From contig NZ_CAKLDM010000002.1 in NCBI RefSeq assembly GCF_921294215.1, forward strand, positions 372,001 through 436,000: 64,000 bases of DNA. Direction: 5' to 3'. The number at the start of each line of letters is the position of its first letter. Within the stretch, counting starts at the first letter, position 1. The DNA is from Vibrio marisflavi CECT 7928. Its GTDB lineage: Bacteria; Pseudomonadota; Gammaproteobacteria; Enterobacterales; Vibrionaceae. The notes below the pieces were generated by a model. It did no database searches and was not told where the DNA came from. It saw only the letters and a list, made by a program, of their open reading frames with translations. The position numbers and the translations under genes were made by a program. Of this stretch, positions 38,926-50,014 are shown in pieces.

Positions 38926-39542
38926 TTTGATTCTCCTTTTATCAGTTCATCCAAGGAGTGATTCAATTTTTCCACACGGCTGGCCTTGTCTAGATCCACT
39001 CTATTTTCAACTAAAGCCGTAAGTAGCCTTTGATATTGATTAACGTGGGCATCAAGTCGTCCTTCCTCCATAGCGGTTCTCGAACCGAAAATGGCAAACG
39101 GAGCAATGTATTTCATACCTGTTAGGTTTGCTGTTTGCTCAATCGGGTAGAGCAACTCGCGAATGGTAAAATGGTTGTAGCCGTCTGTTTGGTAAGCTTC
39201 GGCTTTTCCGCCTGCAGAGATTGCGCACATAAGCACTTTACCTTGCAATGCACTGCCATTTAAGCCGTATGCAAAATCGTATTCAAGCACCAAGTCCTGC
39301 CACTCTTTTAAAATTGAAGGCGTCGAGTACCAATAAAGCGGAAATTGGAAAACAATGATATCGTGCGCTAAAAGACGTTGTTGTTCCTTATCAATATCAA
39401 TGTCATAAGTCGGATACTCGGCATATAAGTCTACGCATGTAATATTCTCTATTGTCTTAGCTTTGCTAAACAGTGGCTCATTGACTTCACTTCTTCTCTG
39501 AGATGGGTGTGCATAAAGTATTAGGACTCTATTTTTTGTCAT
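38922..39542 (-). CDS. KefF/KefG-like flavodoxin-fold ancillary oxidoreductase
   Basis: This 206-residue NAD(P)H:quinone oxidoreductase-type protein shows the flavin-binding ILYAHPSQRRSEVNEPLF, QFPLYWYSTPSILKEWQDLV and ISAGGKAEAYQTDGYNHFTI blocks of the YheR/YabF family. Such proteins are needed for full activity of the potassium efflux channel. The four-base stop/start overlap with the downstream kefB-like gene supports this. The long region upstream must carry its promoter. Confidence 0.9.
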   Translation of the reverse strand: MTKNRVLILYAHPSQRRSEVNEPLFSKAKTIENITCVDLYAEYPTYDIDIDKEQQRLLAHDIIVFQFPLYWYSTPSILKEWQDLVLEYDFAYGLNGSALQGKVLMCAISAGGKAEAYQTDGYNHFTIRELLYPIEQTANLTGMKYIAPFAIFGSRTAMEEGRLDAHVNQYQRLLTALVENRVDLDKASRVEKLNHSLDELIKGESK

Positions 39543-40252
39543 AAACGCTTTTGCCTTTTCTTATTCTGAATGACTTTGTTTGATTCGATCTGGGCTACTG
39601 AACAGTGATTGTGGCTAAGTATAACGATAGCTTATTACGAGCTTTTTATGTGCTTGAAACTTAGAAACAATATGAGCTTTAATGCATTCAATTTGACGAT
39701 GAAGAGTTTGACCTTTACCCAGTAATTTGTAATTGCATAAAAAAGTTGTCGGCTTTTAAGTTGTTGATTATAAATTATTTTTATTATCTTGGAAAAATCG
39801 ACAATTCTGACCTTTCGCCTTTACTCCTATTAGATATAAAACTTCAAACGACGCCAATGTATTTTATGGTGATGATAGTCCTATCAGTACTTGTGTGCGA
39901 TTATGAATCACATAAGTTTTAATGAAATAGAGTAATTAAATTAAACGCATTGAAGCTTAAGCTAGCTGTTTAAATAAAAAACAGTGCTCAAAGTGCTTCA
40001 TTTGCATTTTTATCAGTAAGTGCAATGATATTTCTTTAAAGTGAAAACGTATATTCTCAATCTGTTTTAGGCTATCTACGGTCAGAAATCTTCCAGTCAT
40101 GCTTTGTCGATGTAATTCGACAATAGGTATTTCACTTACTGCACAAAGCAGAATTTCTACGGTTTCGCTTTGCTTCTTAATCTCTACTTAATGTTACCTA
40201 CCTTGGTGTCTGTGAGATAGCGTAACTTATACAAGCTAAAAGGAGTTCAAGG
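39543..40252. other. 710-bp AT-rich intergenic region
   Basis: No convincing reading frame is present. It marks the border between the conserved core and the accessory right part. It contains the palindrome TTGTCGA-N6-TCGACAA (40104-40123), about 130 bases before the ScsC-like gene, and a weaker pair CAAAGC/GCTTTG (about 40142-40175). It holds the promoter of the kefF-like gene on the minus strand and that of the ScsC-like gene on the plus strand. A small RNA cannot be excluded, but no terminator hairpin was seen. Confidence 0.5.
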
Positions 40253-41020
40253 ATGATCATTTTTAGTGTAAGGCATGCAGCATTAGTTTTAATGAGCCTA
40301 CTTTTAGTTGGGATGTCTTCTATCAACTTGATCACTTTAAATAAACTGCAGAGACTAGAGGCTGAAGTAAATCTAATTAAGGAGACCATACAGGGTGAGC
40401 AGAGTATTGGTCAGTATTTACTTGAACATAAGGATGATATCTTAAAAACGCTAGAGATATACCAGAGCAATCAAACGCCTGAAGAGCTCCGAGAGGAAGA
40501 GCAAATGCTTTCCTATCAGTTGTACCATGATTCTGGTGACCCAAACATTGGCAACGCTGAAGGCGAGCATGTACTTGTCTTGTTTATTGATTACAACTAC
40601 ATCGACAGCAGGTATATCGCACAAAACTTAGAGGCGTTTTTACTGGAGTACCCTGAAGCAAAAATTATTATAAAAGAGTACCCAGTTGAAGACGACAGGG
40701 AAGGAGATGACTACGCAGCGAAAATGGGTTCAGCTCTGTTTTACTTTGATCCACATTTGTACGAGCACTACCTCACTGCGGTGCTATCGGTATCGTCTGT
40801 GACACCTAACTATGTGAACTCAGTCCTGAGCAATTTAGGTGTATTGAACGCAGATCTTGAGCCTTACTTCGAGCGGGCATCCCAGCAAATAAACAAAGCT
40901 CAAAAGTTAGGTGCACTGCTAGAAGTGAAACACACTCCGACAATTTTTCATTTGTATTCAGAACACCGCTTAGAAGGCAACTGGACTGCTCAGCAGTTAA
41001 TCGAACTGTACCAAAGGTAG
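40253..41020 (+). CDS. DsbA/ScsC-like thioredoxin-fold protein lacking the CxxC motif
   Basis: This 255-residue protein has an N-terminal signal anchor (about 8-30, AALVLMSLLLVGMSSINLIT) and a helical, charged, possibly oligomerising stretch (about 31-90). A DsbA-type thioredoxin fold follows. Where ScsC, DsbG and DsbA relatives have FFDYNCxYC, this protein reads LFIDYNYIDSRY (about 110-121), so both catalytic cysteines are gone. The cis-proline loop KHTPTIFHL (threonine-proline 228-229) is kept, and the segment AAKMGSALFYFDPHLYEHYL resembles the usual helical insertion. It cannot be a conventional disulfide enzyme. AAGGAG precedes the start. It is convergent with the GalR-type gene. Confidence 0.7.
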   Translation: MIIFSVRHAALVLMSLLLVGMSSINLITLNKLQRLEAEVNLIKETIQGEQSIGQYLLEHKDDILKTLEIYQSNQTPEELREEEQMLSYQLYHDSGDPNIGNAEGEHVLVLFIDYNYIDSRYIAQNLEAFLLEYPEAKIIIKEYPVEDDREGDDYAAKMGSALFYFDPHLYEHYLTAVLSVSSVTPNYVNSVLSNLGVLNADLEPYFERASQQINKAQKLGALLEVKHTPTIFHLYSEHRLEGNWTAQQLIELYQR

Positions 41021-41043
41021 TGGTAATCAATGTTTGGTTTTGG

Positions 41044-42054
41044 CTATTTCGGTGCAATCCCGACGGAAGCTCTGCGTACTAGAATTGGCATAAATAGCTT
41101 TTGAGCTTCTATTGGTTTTACTTGAGGACTTTTCGCCAGCTCGAGTGATAATTTTACAGCAGCATTGGCCATCACTTGGATTGGGTAACGAATAGTCGTC
41201 AGTCTGGGATAAATGAAGCGCGCGATGTGCCCATCATCGTAGCCAATCACAGACATATCCTGTGGTATTTTAATTCCATTTTCTTGTAGAAGTGCTAAGC
41301 AGCCTGCCGCCATGTCATCGTTGTATGTCGCGATTGCCGTGATTGGAATGTTCTTGGCCAGTAAGTTGACAGTGGATAGCTCGCCGCCTGACTCGTCTGG
41401 CTCACCATATTCGATATACTCTTCTTGCGGCGTTATGCCGTAGTGCTTTAAAGCATCCAAGTAACCTTGCTTTCGGTCATCTGCATCCTCAATACCATGA
41501 CTGGAGCAAATGTATCCGATGTGCTGGTGGCCATTTTGAATCAAGTGCTCGGTAGCAATGAAGGAACCTTTGTAGTTATCCAAAGCGATACAGCGGTTGG
41601 CTATTTGAGGTACGACTCGATTGATAATCACCATGCCGGGAACTTCTTCGGCGAGTGCGGTCAATTCGCTGTCGCTCAAGCCTTTGCTGTGAACAACTAA
41701 AGACTCGCAGCGGCTATTAATCAGAAGGTTGATAGCGTTGCGCTCTTTGATTGGATCATGATAGCCGCTGCCAATTAGCAGCTGTTGCTCTTTTTGACTC
41801 GCGATTGAGTCAATCGCTTTAACCATCGAACCAAAGAATGGAGCAGAGACATCGCCGACCAGTACGCCAATGGCATTTGAGGACTTGCTTACGAGTGCTC
41901 TAGCATTGGCATTCGGTCTGTAACCTAGCTTTTTCATCGCTTTCTCTACAGCTTGTGTGGCAGCCTCACTCGCATAAGAGGTTTTGTTGATAACGCGAGA
42001 GGTTGTTGCAACAGAAACGCCGGCTTCTCTTGCTACGTCTTTGATAGTTGCCAT
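41044..42054 (-). CDS. GalR/GalS-type LacI family repressor
   Basis: This 336-residue regulator has the headpiece MATIKDVAREAGVSVATTSR (helix-turn-helix about 5-24), the hinge RPNANARALVSKSSNAIGVL, and a sugar-binding effector domain (VSAPFFGSMVKAIDSIASQK; YNDDMAAGCLALLQENGIKI; MSVIGYDDGHIARFIYPRLT) matching GalR/GalS in pattern. It is next to lacZ, and two GalR-type operators lie between lacZ and the symporter gene, so it very likely controls galactoside use in response to galactose or a related inducer. It ends 23 bases from the convergent ScsC-like gene. Confidence 0.87.
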   Translation of the reverse strand: MATIKDVAREAGVSVATTSRVINKTSYASEAATQAVEKAMKKLGYRPNANARALVSKSSNAIGVLVGDVSAPFFGSMVKAIDSIASQKEQQLLIGSGYHDPIKERNAINLLINSRCESLVVHSKGLSDSELTALAEEVPGMVIINRVVPQIANRCIALDNYKGSFIATEHLIQNGHQHIGYICSSHGIEDADDRKQGYLDALKHYGITPQEEYIEYGEPDESGGELSTVNLLAKNIPITAIATYNDDMAAGCLALLQENGIKIPQDMSVIGYDDGHIARFIYPRLTTIRYPIQVMANAAVKLSLELAKSPQVKPIEAQKLFMPILVRRASVGIAPK

Positions 42055-42136
42055 AAAAGTCCTTGATACAAATGCTTGTCAGTTGGAGTCGATAATTTAG
42101 CAAAGGATTGAGCTCAATTCATCGATCTTTAGCTAC

Positions 42137-42167
42137 AAAAATGCCCCAACGCGAAGGGAGGGGCATA
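42137..42167 (-). terminator. lacZ terminator
   Basis: On the minus strand ATGCCCC and GGGGCAT form the stem around CTCCCTTCGCGTT, followed by TTTTTG. Confidence 0.75.
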
Positions 42168-42190
42168 GCTAAACAAGTTACTTGCGAGTG

Positions 42191-45304
<3,114 letters not shown>

Positions 45305-45338
45305 TTAATACGTTTGTATGCCGACAGAGTAATTATAT

Positions 45339-45354
45339 GTGGAAACGTTTTCTG
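45339..45354. promoter_or_regulatory. GalR-type operator, lacZ-proximal
   Basis: GTGGAAACGTTTTCTG matches the GalR/GalS consensus GTGKAANCGNTTNCAC at all but the last two positions. It is 44 bases upstream of the longer lacZ start. Confidence 0.7.
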
Positions 45355-45572
45355 TGTGTTTTAGCTATTTTTTCAGTAAGGAGTAAGTTTAAGTGCGTAT
45401 TTGTGATCTCGAACTCATATTTTTGTGGCTAAACCTCAGTTATTAGAAATAACTTGCATCTAAAGTGGCTTGCCATCGTGTTGGCTGTGGGAGTTTAAGA
45501 AGGTTGGGAGCGTTATTCTTGCCTAATCTAGTTATTTATAATGTGTATCAGTGTCTCAATTTTCATTAAAAA

Positions 45573-45588
45573 ATGAAAACGTTTCCAT
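45573..45588. promoter_or_regulatory. GalR-type operator, symporter-proximal
   Basis: The core GAAAACGTTTCC is the exact reverse complement of the core of the other site (GGAAACGTTTTC). The 234-base spacing would allow repression by looping, as in the gal operon. Confidence 0.65.
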
Positions 45589-45736
45589 GTTATTGCAGAC
45601 GATCACAGAATGAAAACCACCATCTAGTTAGCATATTTTTCCGCCAATAGTGACAAACATAAAAATAAGCAAGGTTACTTCAGTACAACTTTGCGATTGG
45701 CGATAAGATAACTGTGAAACTCAAAGGATAACGACT

Positions 45737-47068
45737 ATGTCTGATACCATCACGTTAAGGACGAAAGCTTCTTATGGTGTAGGTGCCTTAGGAAAGGATT
45801 TTGCCTGTGCCCCTATTTATATCTTTCTAATGTTCTACTTTACTGATGTAGCAGGGATCTCCGCTGCGTACGTCGGTACCATATTTTTAGCAGCTAGGAT
45901 TATTGATGCTGTGACAGATCCGATGATGGGGATGGTGGTAGACAATACTCGTTCAAGGTTTGGCAAATTTCGCCCATGGATTGTGATTGGTACACTGTTA
46001 AATGCATTGGTCCTTGTTGCTCTTTTTAGTACCCATATGTTTGAAGGGACGATGCTATATGTATATGCGGCAGTCGTATACATTTTGTGGGGGTTGACTT
46101 ACACCATTATGGATATTCCATACTGGTCGATGATTCCTGCTCTGTCTCGTTCGCGCCGAGAAAGAGAGAAGTTGGTGGTTTGGCCAAGACTGTTTGCTAG
46201 CCTAGCTTGGTTCATAACCGGTACGTATGGTTTGCACATTGTTGGTGTACTTGGTGATGGAAATCAGGGTGATGGCTTTTTTGAAGTTTCCATCATTATC
46301 GCAGTGATATTTTGCTTAAGCGCATTTCTAATCGCGCGAAATGTAAAGGAAAAAACCATCGCGGTAACAGGCGTCCCTGCGGAAAAGTTTAATTTTAAAG
46401 ATGTGCTAGCCATTATTGGCAAAAACGATCAGCTTAAAGCGCTAATCGGCACGGTATTGTCGTTCCAAGTGGCCAACATGCTGGTTGGTGGTTTTGCGAT
46501 TTACTATTTCTCTTACGCTTTAGGAAACCCTGAGCTATTCCCTGTTTATATGATGATAGCGGGAGCTGCAGAAGTTTTAGGCGTATTTACTTTCCCTAAA
46601 ATCGCCAATATGTTGCCACGTAAAAACTTGTGGTTAATTGCGTGTGCTTTCCCAATTGTATCTTGCGTTGTTTTGTTACTGATGAGCGTAGCACTGCCTG
46701 GCAATACGATACTGATTGGTTTAGCGGGTGCTCTAATTAAATTTGGGGTAGGGATTACCAATGCGCTGCAAACGGTAATGTTGGCAGATGTTGTTGACTA
46801 CGGAGAATATAAGACAGGCCGTCGAAGTGAAAGTGTGATTTTCTCAGTACAAACAATGCTGGTTAAGTTTGCTGGTGCAATGGGTGGCTTTATCGTCGGT
46901 ATTGGCCTTTCAGTTGTCGGCTATGTACCCAATGTTGAGCAGTCGGCAACAACTGTTACAGGTATCGAGTTTATGATGATTGGATTGCCAGCGATTCTAA
47001 TGCTAGTCAGGAGCTATGCTGGTTTCTGGTGTATGGAAGAGAAAAGAAGTTGCGGTGTAATCTGTTGA
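45737..47068 (+). pseudogene. MelB-type galactoside:cation symporter, 3' end disrupted by IS256-family element
   Basis: This is a GPH-family transporter of about 12 helices. DAVTDPMMGMVVDNTRSRFG carries the acidic cation and sugar residues of MelB, and DVVDYGEYKTGRRSESVIFS is the conserved late loop. The native frame runs to the target duplication at 47010, inside the last helix (MIGLPAILMLV, residue 424); after that the present frame reads 19 residues of insertion sequence (RSYAGFWCMEEKRSCGVIC) before stopping at 47068. Removing the element and one 9-bp copy of the duplication restores an uninterrupted 457-residue frame ending at 48485. The truncated product lacks half of helix 12 and the tail and is probably inactive. 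It is divergent from lacZ, so it was presumably the lactose or galactoside permease. Confidence 0.9.
47002..47010. repeat. left target-site duplication
   Basis: GCTAGTCAG, identical to the nine bases immediately right of the element. IS256-family elements make 8-9-bp duplications. Confidence 0.92.
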
Positions 47069-48376
47069 TGTAGTTCTCACCAGAACGATTAACAGAAAGG
47101 TACACCGCATGACTGATAATACTGTTGTTTCACTGAATACACCACAAGACCCGCTCACTGAATTGATACGCCAAGGTGCAAGAGACTTAATTTCACAAGC
47201 TGTTGAAGCGGAGCTTCAGCAGCTGCTTACTCAATATCAGAATACGATGGTTGACGGCAAACAAGCCATAGTTCGCAATGGTTTCTTACCTGAGAGAACC
47301 TTACAAACAGGTGTCGGCGATGTGGAAGTGCAAATTCCTAAGGTACGAGATCGCTCAGGGAATGGTGTTAAATTTAATAGCAGCTTGATACCACCGTATC
47401 TCAAGCGAACTAAAAACATAGCAACACTGCTCCCACTGCTCTATCTCAAGGGGATATCGACGGGCGATATGCTACCCGCTCTTGAGTCGCTGCTCGGTAA
47501 GGATGCAAAAGGACTCTCAGCCAACAGTATCTGTCGCCTCAAGGAGCAATGGCATGAAGAATACGAGCAGTGGCGCAAACGAGACCTCGGTAAGCGTCGC
47601 TATGTCTACGTCTGGGCTGACGGTATTTACTGTCACGTCAGAATGGACGACAAGCTCTGTTTGCTCGTCATTATTGGCGTCGATGACACTGGGCGCAAAG
47701 AAGTCCTTGGCGTTCTGGATGGTCATCGAGAGTCAGAAGCAAGTTGGACGGAACTCATTGAGCAGTTACGAGCACAGGGATTACAGTTAGCACCAAAGCT
47801 AGCCATCGGAGATGGCGCACTTGGTTTCTGGAAAGCGGTTGCTAAGTGCTGGCCTCAAACGGGTCAGCAGCGTTGCTGGGTACATAAGACAGCGAATGTG
47901 CTTAACAAGGTGCCCAAAAGTGTTCAGCCTAGGATGAAGGAAGCACTGCAAGATATCTGGATGGCAGAGACCAGGAATGAGGCTTATCATGCCTTCTCAA
48001 CCTTCCAGAAGCGCTTCGAAGCCAAGTACCCAAAAGCAACGGACTGCTTGGTGAAAGACAAAGCTGAAATGTTAGCGTTCTACGATTACCCAGCAGAGCA
48101 CTGGGTTCATATCAGGACGACGAACCCGATAGAATCAATGTTCGCCACAGTACGCTTGCGCACGAACAAGACGAAGAACTGTGGAAACAGAAAGACTACG
48201 TTGATGATGGCTTACAAGTTAATGCGCAGTGCAGAGACGAAGTGGCGTCGTCTACGAGGTTTTAAACTCCTGGCTGATGTTGTGAAAGATGTTCGCTTCA
48301 TCGATGGGGTGAAAGAAATGGAGACTCATCAACAGGCTACTGCATGATCTCCATACACCACATTTGACAATAGCTC
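47011..48376 (+). mobile_element. IS256-family insertion sequence, 1366 bp, complete
   Basis: The ends are imperfect 27-bp inverted repeats (47011-47037 and 48350-48376): GAGCTAT, nine mostly different bases, then TGGTGTATGGA in both. A perfect 9-bp direct repeat flanks the element. It contains a single intact transposase gene and nothing else. With clean ends, an undecayed transposase and a simple target duplication, the insertion appears recent. It lies in the 3' part of the symporter gene, in the same orientation. Confidence 0.93.
47109..48347 (+). CDS. IS256-family transposase
   Basis: This 412-residue mutator-type DDE transposase has catalytic residues in VYVWADGIYCHVRMDD (first aspartate about 170), LAIGDGALGFWKAVAKCWPQ (second aspartate about 235) and TTNPIESMFATVRLRTNKTK (glutamate about 344). 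The RCWVHKTANVLNKVPKSVQP block supplies the C/H pair of the insertion domain. The N-terminal region (LIRQGARDLISQAVEAELQQ, then NGFLPERTLQTGVGDVEVQI) is the typical DNA-binding part. The frame is intact, so the element may be active. The ribosome site is in AGAAAGG before the ATG. Confidence 0.96.
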   Translation: MTDNTVVSLNTPQDPLTELIRQGARDLISQAVEAELQQLLTQYQNTMVDGKQAIVRNGFLPERTLQTGVGDVEVQIPKVRDRSGNGVKFNSSLIPPYLKRTKNIATLLPLLYLKGISTGDMLPALESLLGKDAKGLSANSICRLKEQWHEEYEQWRKRDLGKRRYVYVWADGIYCHVRMDDKLCLLVIIGVDDTGRKEVLGVLDGHRESEASWTELIEQLRAQGLQLAPKLAIGDGALGFWKAVAKCWPQTGQQRCWVHKTANVLNKVPKSVQPRMKEALQDIWMAETRNEAYHAFSTFQKRFEAKYPKATDCLVKDKAEMLAFYDYPAEHWVHIRTTNPIESMFATVRLRTNKTKNCGNRKTTLMMAYKLMRSAETKWRRLRGFKLLADVVKDVRFIDGVKEMETHQQATA

Positions 48377-48385
48377 GCTAGTCAG
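48377..48385. repeat. right target-site duplication
   Basis: GCTAGTCAG directly follows the right inverted repeat and matches the left copy exactly. Confidence 0.92.
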
Positions 48386-48485
48386 TGGCTTTATATATAA
48401 GAAATTCTATCGTTTACATGAAGGCTTCACACTGCCTACGAAAGAGCAAGAAATGAAAGTGACTGAAAAAGTGGTTTGCTCGTAA
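48386..48485 (+). pseudogene. severed 3' end of the symporter gene
   Basis: Counting codons across the excised junction gives VSGFIYKKFYRLHEGF and then TLPTKEQEMKVTEKVVCS before TAA at 48483. This is the normal end of helix 12 and the C-terminal tail of a MelB-type symporter. It has no start codon or ribosome site of its own and is not translated. Confidence 0.9.
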
Positions 48486-48516
48486 CACGGTTTTACTAAA
48501 AACATCAAAAGACAAC

Positions 48517-48557
48517 AAGGCGGCATATTCAATAAAGAATATGCCGCTTTCCTTTTT
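48517..48557 (+). terminator. original terminator of the symporter transcript
   Basis: AAGGCGGCATATTC and GAATATGCCGCTTT form a long stem around AATAAA, followed by CCTTTTTTG. Confidence 0.88.
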
Positions 48558-48699
48558 TGAAACATGGTTTGGTATATCGGTCAGATAACAAACAAAGTGT
48601 CATGATAGGTTTGTATGTGCAACCGAAGAAATATGCATCATTTATGAAAAAATATTTTTTATAAATCCCGGTAGACTTTGATAACTCCATATATGCCAG

Positions 48700-48715
48700 G
48701 TGGTTAGGTAACCAC
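48700..48715. promoter_or_regulatory. palindromic candidate operator upstream of the RhaT-like gene
   Basis: GTGGTTAGGTAACCAC has perfect 7-base arms around GG. It sits about 150 bases before the start codon. The cognate regulator is unknown. Confidence 0.4.
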
Positions 48716-48868
48716 TACCGAGCTTGATCTCGAACAAACTTCTACGATTTTTAGCAAATGGGGTTATCAATACCATTGAATTTTCAGTCAAAAATTGGTG
48801 ATAATGCGGCAATTTTTTCGAGGCTCAAAATTTAGAGTCCATTTTTCATACAGTCGCTAGGAAATGCT

Positions 48869-49972
48869 ATGTCTTTGCAATACGTGCTACTCCCTATCAT
48901 CCTTTGTATCGTTGCTGGGTTTATCAACGGCTCTTACGTTACTCCATCAAAGTGGATGAAAGGGTGGAATGATGAAATCATTTGGTTGAGCTACACTCTG
49001 TTTGGCTTTATTTTGTTGCCAGTTTTAAGTTTGCTAGTTCTCGATAAGCATATCTTTGCCCAGATAAGCAGTGTACCAAGCCATTATCTAATGTTGGTTC
49101 TTGTTGGTGGTTTCCTATGGGGTATCAGTCAGCTGTTTTTCGTACTGGCGTTAAAGCGTACCGGTCTTGCTATTAGTTTTGTTGTCAATATTTCAATGGG
49201 TACAGCAGGCGGTGCATTACTGCCACTTCTTTGGAACCAATCACTACTAGGCAGTAAATACGCATACCTTCAGTTGCTAGGTGCAGTGATTTTTGTCGTG
49301 GCAGTAGTAACGACTATTCTAGCTGGTGAAGCTCGACGTACTAGCCAAGAAACACAGCAAAGTGAATCAAAGCAAAACAATAGCGTTATTTACATGATTC
49401 TTGGTGTATTTTTTGCGATTCTGTCAGGTTTAGGAAGCATTATTCAAGGTAACTCTTACACATACGCAAACCCGACTTTATCTCATGCTGCGTTGCACAA
49501 TGGTGCGTCATTACTTCCAGCAAACACTGTTGCGTTTACACTTATCTTTATCGGTGCATTTTTCCCAAATATCATCTACTTTGCTTGCCTTGGCTTCCGT
49601 AGAAGATCGCTACCCAGTCTTGTACAAAAAGGCGCAGCAAAAAACTGGTTCTATGCTCTTCTAATGGGCGTTGGTGCTTGGGGTTCTGTGCTGTTGTTCT
49701 GTCAGGCTCAGGCGTTAATTGGTGGTGACTTAGCTCCAACGATTGCTTGGCCTCTGTTTATGATTTTCATCGTATTAACTGCGAACTTCTGGAGCTTTGT
49801 TCACGGAGAGTGGAATGGTGCTGGAGCAAAAGCGAAAAAGCTCATCACTTCTTCTTTAGTTCTATTTATCGCAGCAGTAATCGTATTTGGCTTCAACTCT
49901 ATGAATAAACCAAGTCAACCTACGGTGGCCCACACTGCAGCGCAGACACAAGTTGTCCAGCAAGCATCTTAA
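48869..49972 (+). CDS. RhaT-like L-rhamnose/proton symporter family transporter
   Basis: This 367-residue membrane protein has ten predicted helices in the DMT/RhaT pattern: GFINGSYVTPSKWMKGWNDE near the N-terminus is the family signature. LVGGFLWGISQLFFVLALKR, FVVNISMGTAGGALLPLLWN and LLMGVGAWGSVLLFCQAQAL follow. The C-terminus is polar. RhaT relatives import L-rhamnose or other deoxy sugars with protons; no rhamnose catabolic genes are nearby, so the substrate is open. It stands alone, between the interrupted symporter and a convergent periplasmic binding protein, with a shared terminator. Confidence 0.82.
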   Translation: MSLQYVLLPIILCIVAGFINGSYVTPSKWMKGWNDEIIWLSYTLFGFILLPVLSLLVLDKHIFAQISSVPSHYLMLVLVGGFLWGISQLFFVLALKRTGLAISFVVNISMGTAGGALLPLLWNQSLLGSKYAYLQLLGAVIFVVAVVTTILAGEARRTSQETQQSESKQNNSVIYMILGVFFAILSGLGSIIQGNSYTYANPTLSHAALHNGASLLPANTVAFTLIFIGAFFPNIIYFACLGFRRRSLPSLVQKGAAKNWFYALLMGVGAWGSVLLFCQAQALIGGDLAPTIAWPLFMIFIVLTANFWSFVHGEWNGAGAKAKKLITSSLVLFIAAVIVFGFNSMNKPSQPTVAHTAAQTQVVQQAS

Positions 49973-49981
49973 AAGTATTTG

Positions 49982-50007
49982 AAAGAGGAGCAAAAGCTCC
50001 TCTTTTT
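49982..50007. terminator. bidirectional terminator
   Basis: AAAGAGGAGC and GCTCCTCTTT form the stem around AAAA, with TTTTT after. It serves the RhaT-like gene and the convergent binding-protein gene. Confidence 0.85.
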
Positions 50008-50014
50008 GTATTTG

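Larger units (their letters stand above)
48486..48868. other. control region of the RhaT-like gene
   Basis: No gene is present. The region contains the terminator just listed, a palindrome at 48700-48715 (separate entry), and an AT-rich stretch (AAAAAATATTTTTTATAAAT near 48648-48667). The RhaT-like start is preceded by CGCTAGGAAATGCT, a weak ribosome site. Confidence 0.5.
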
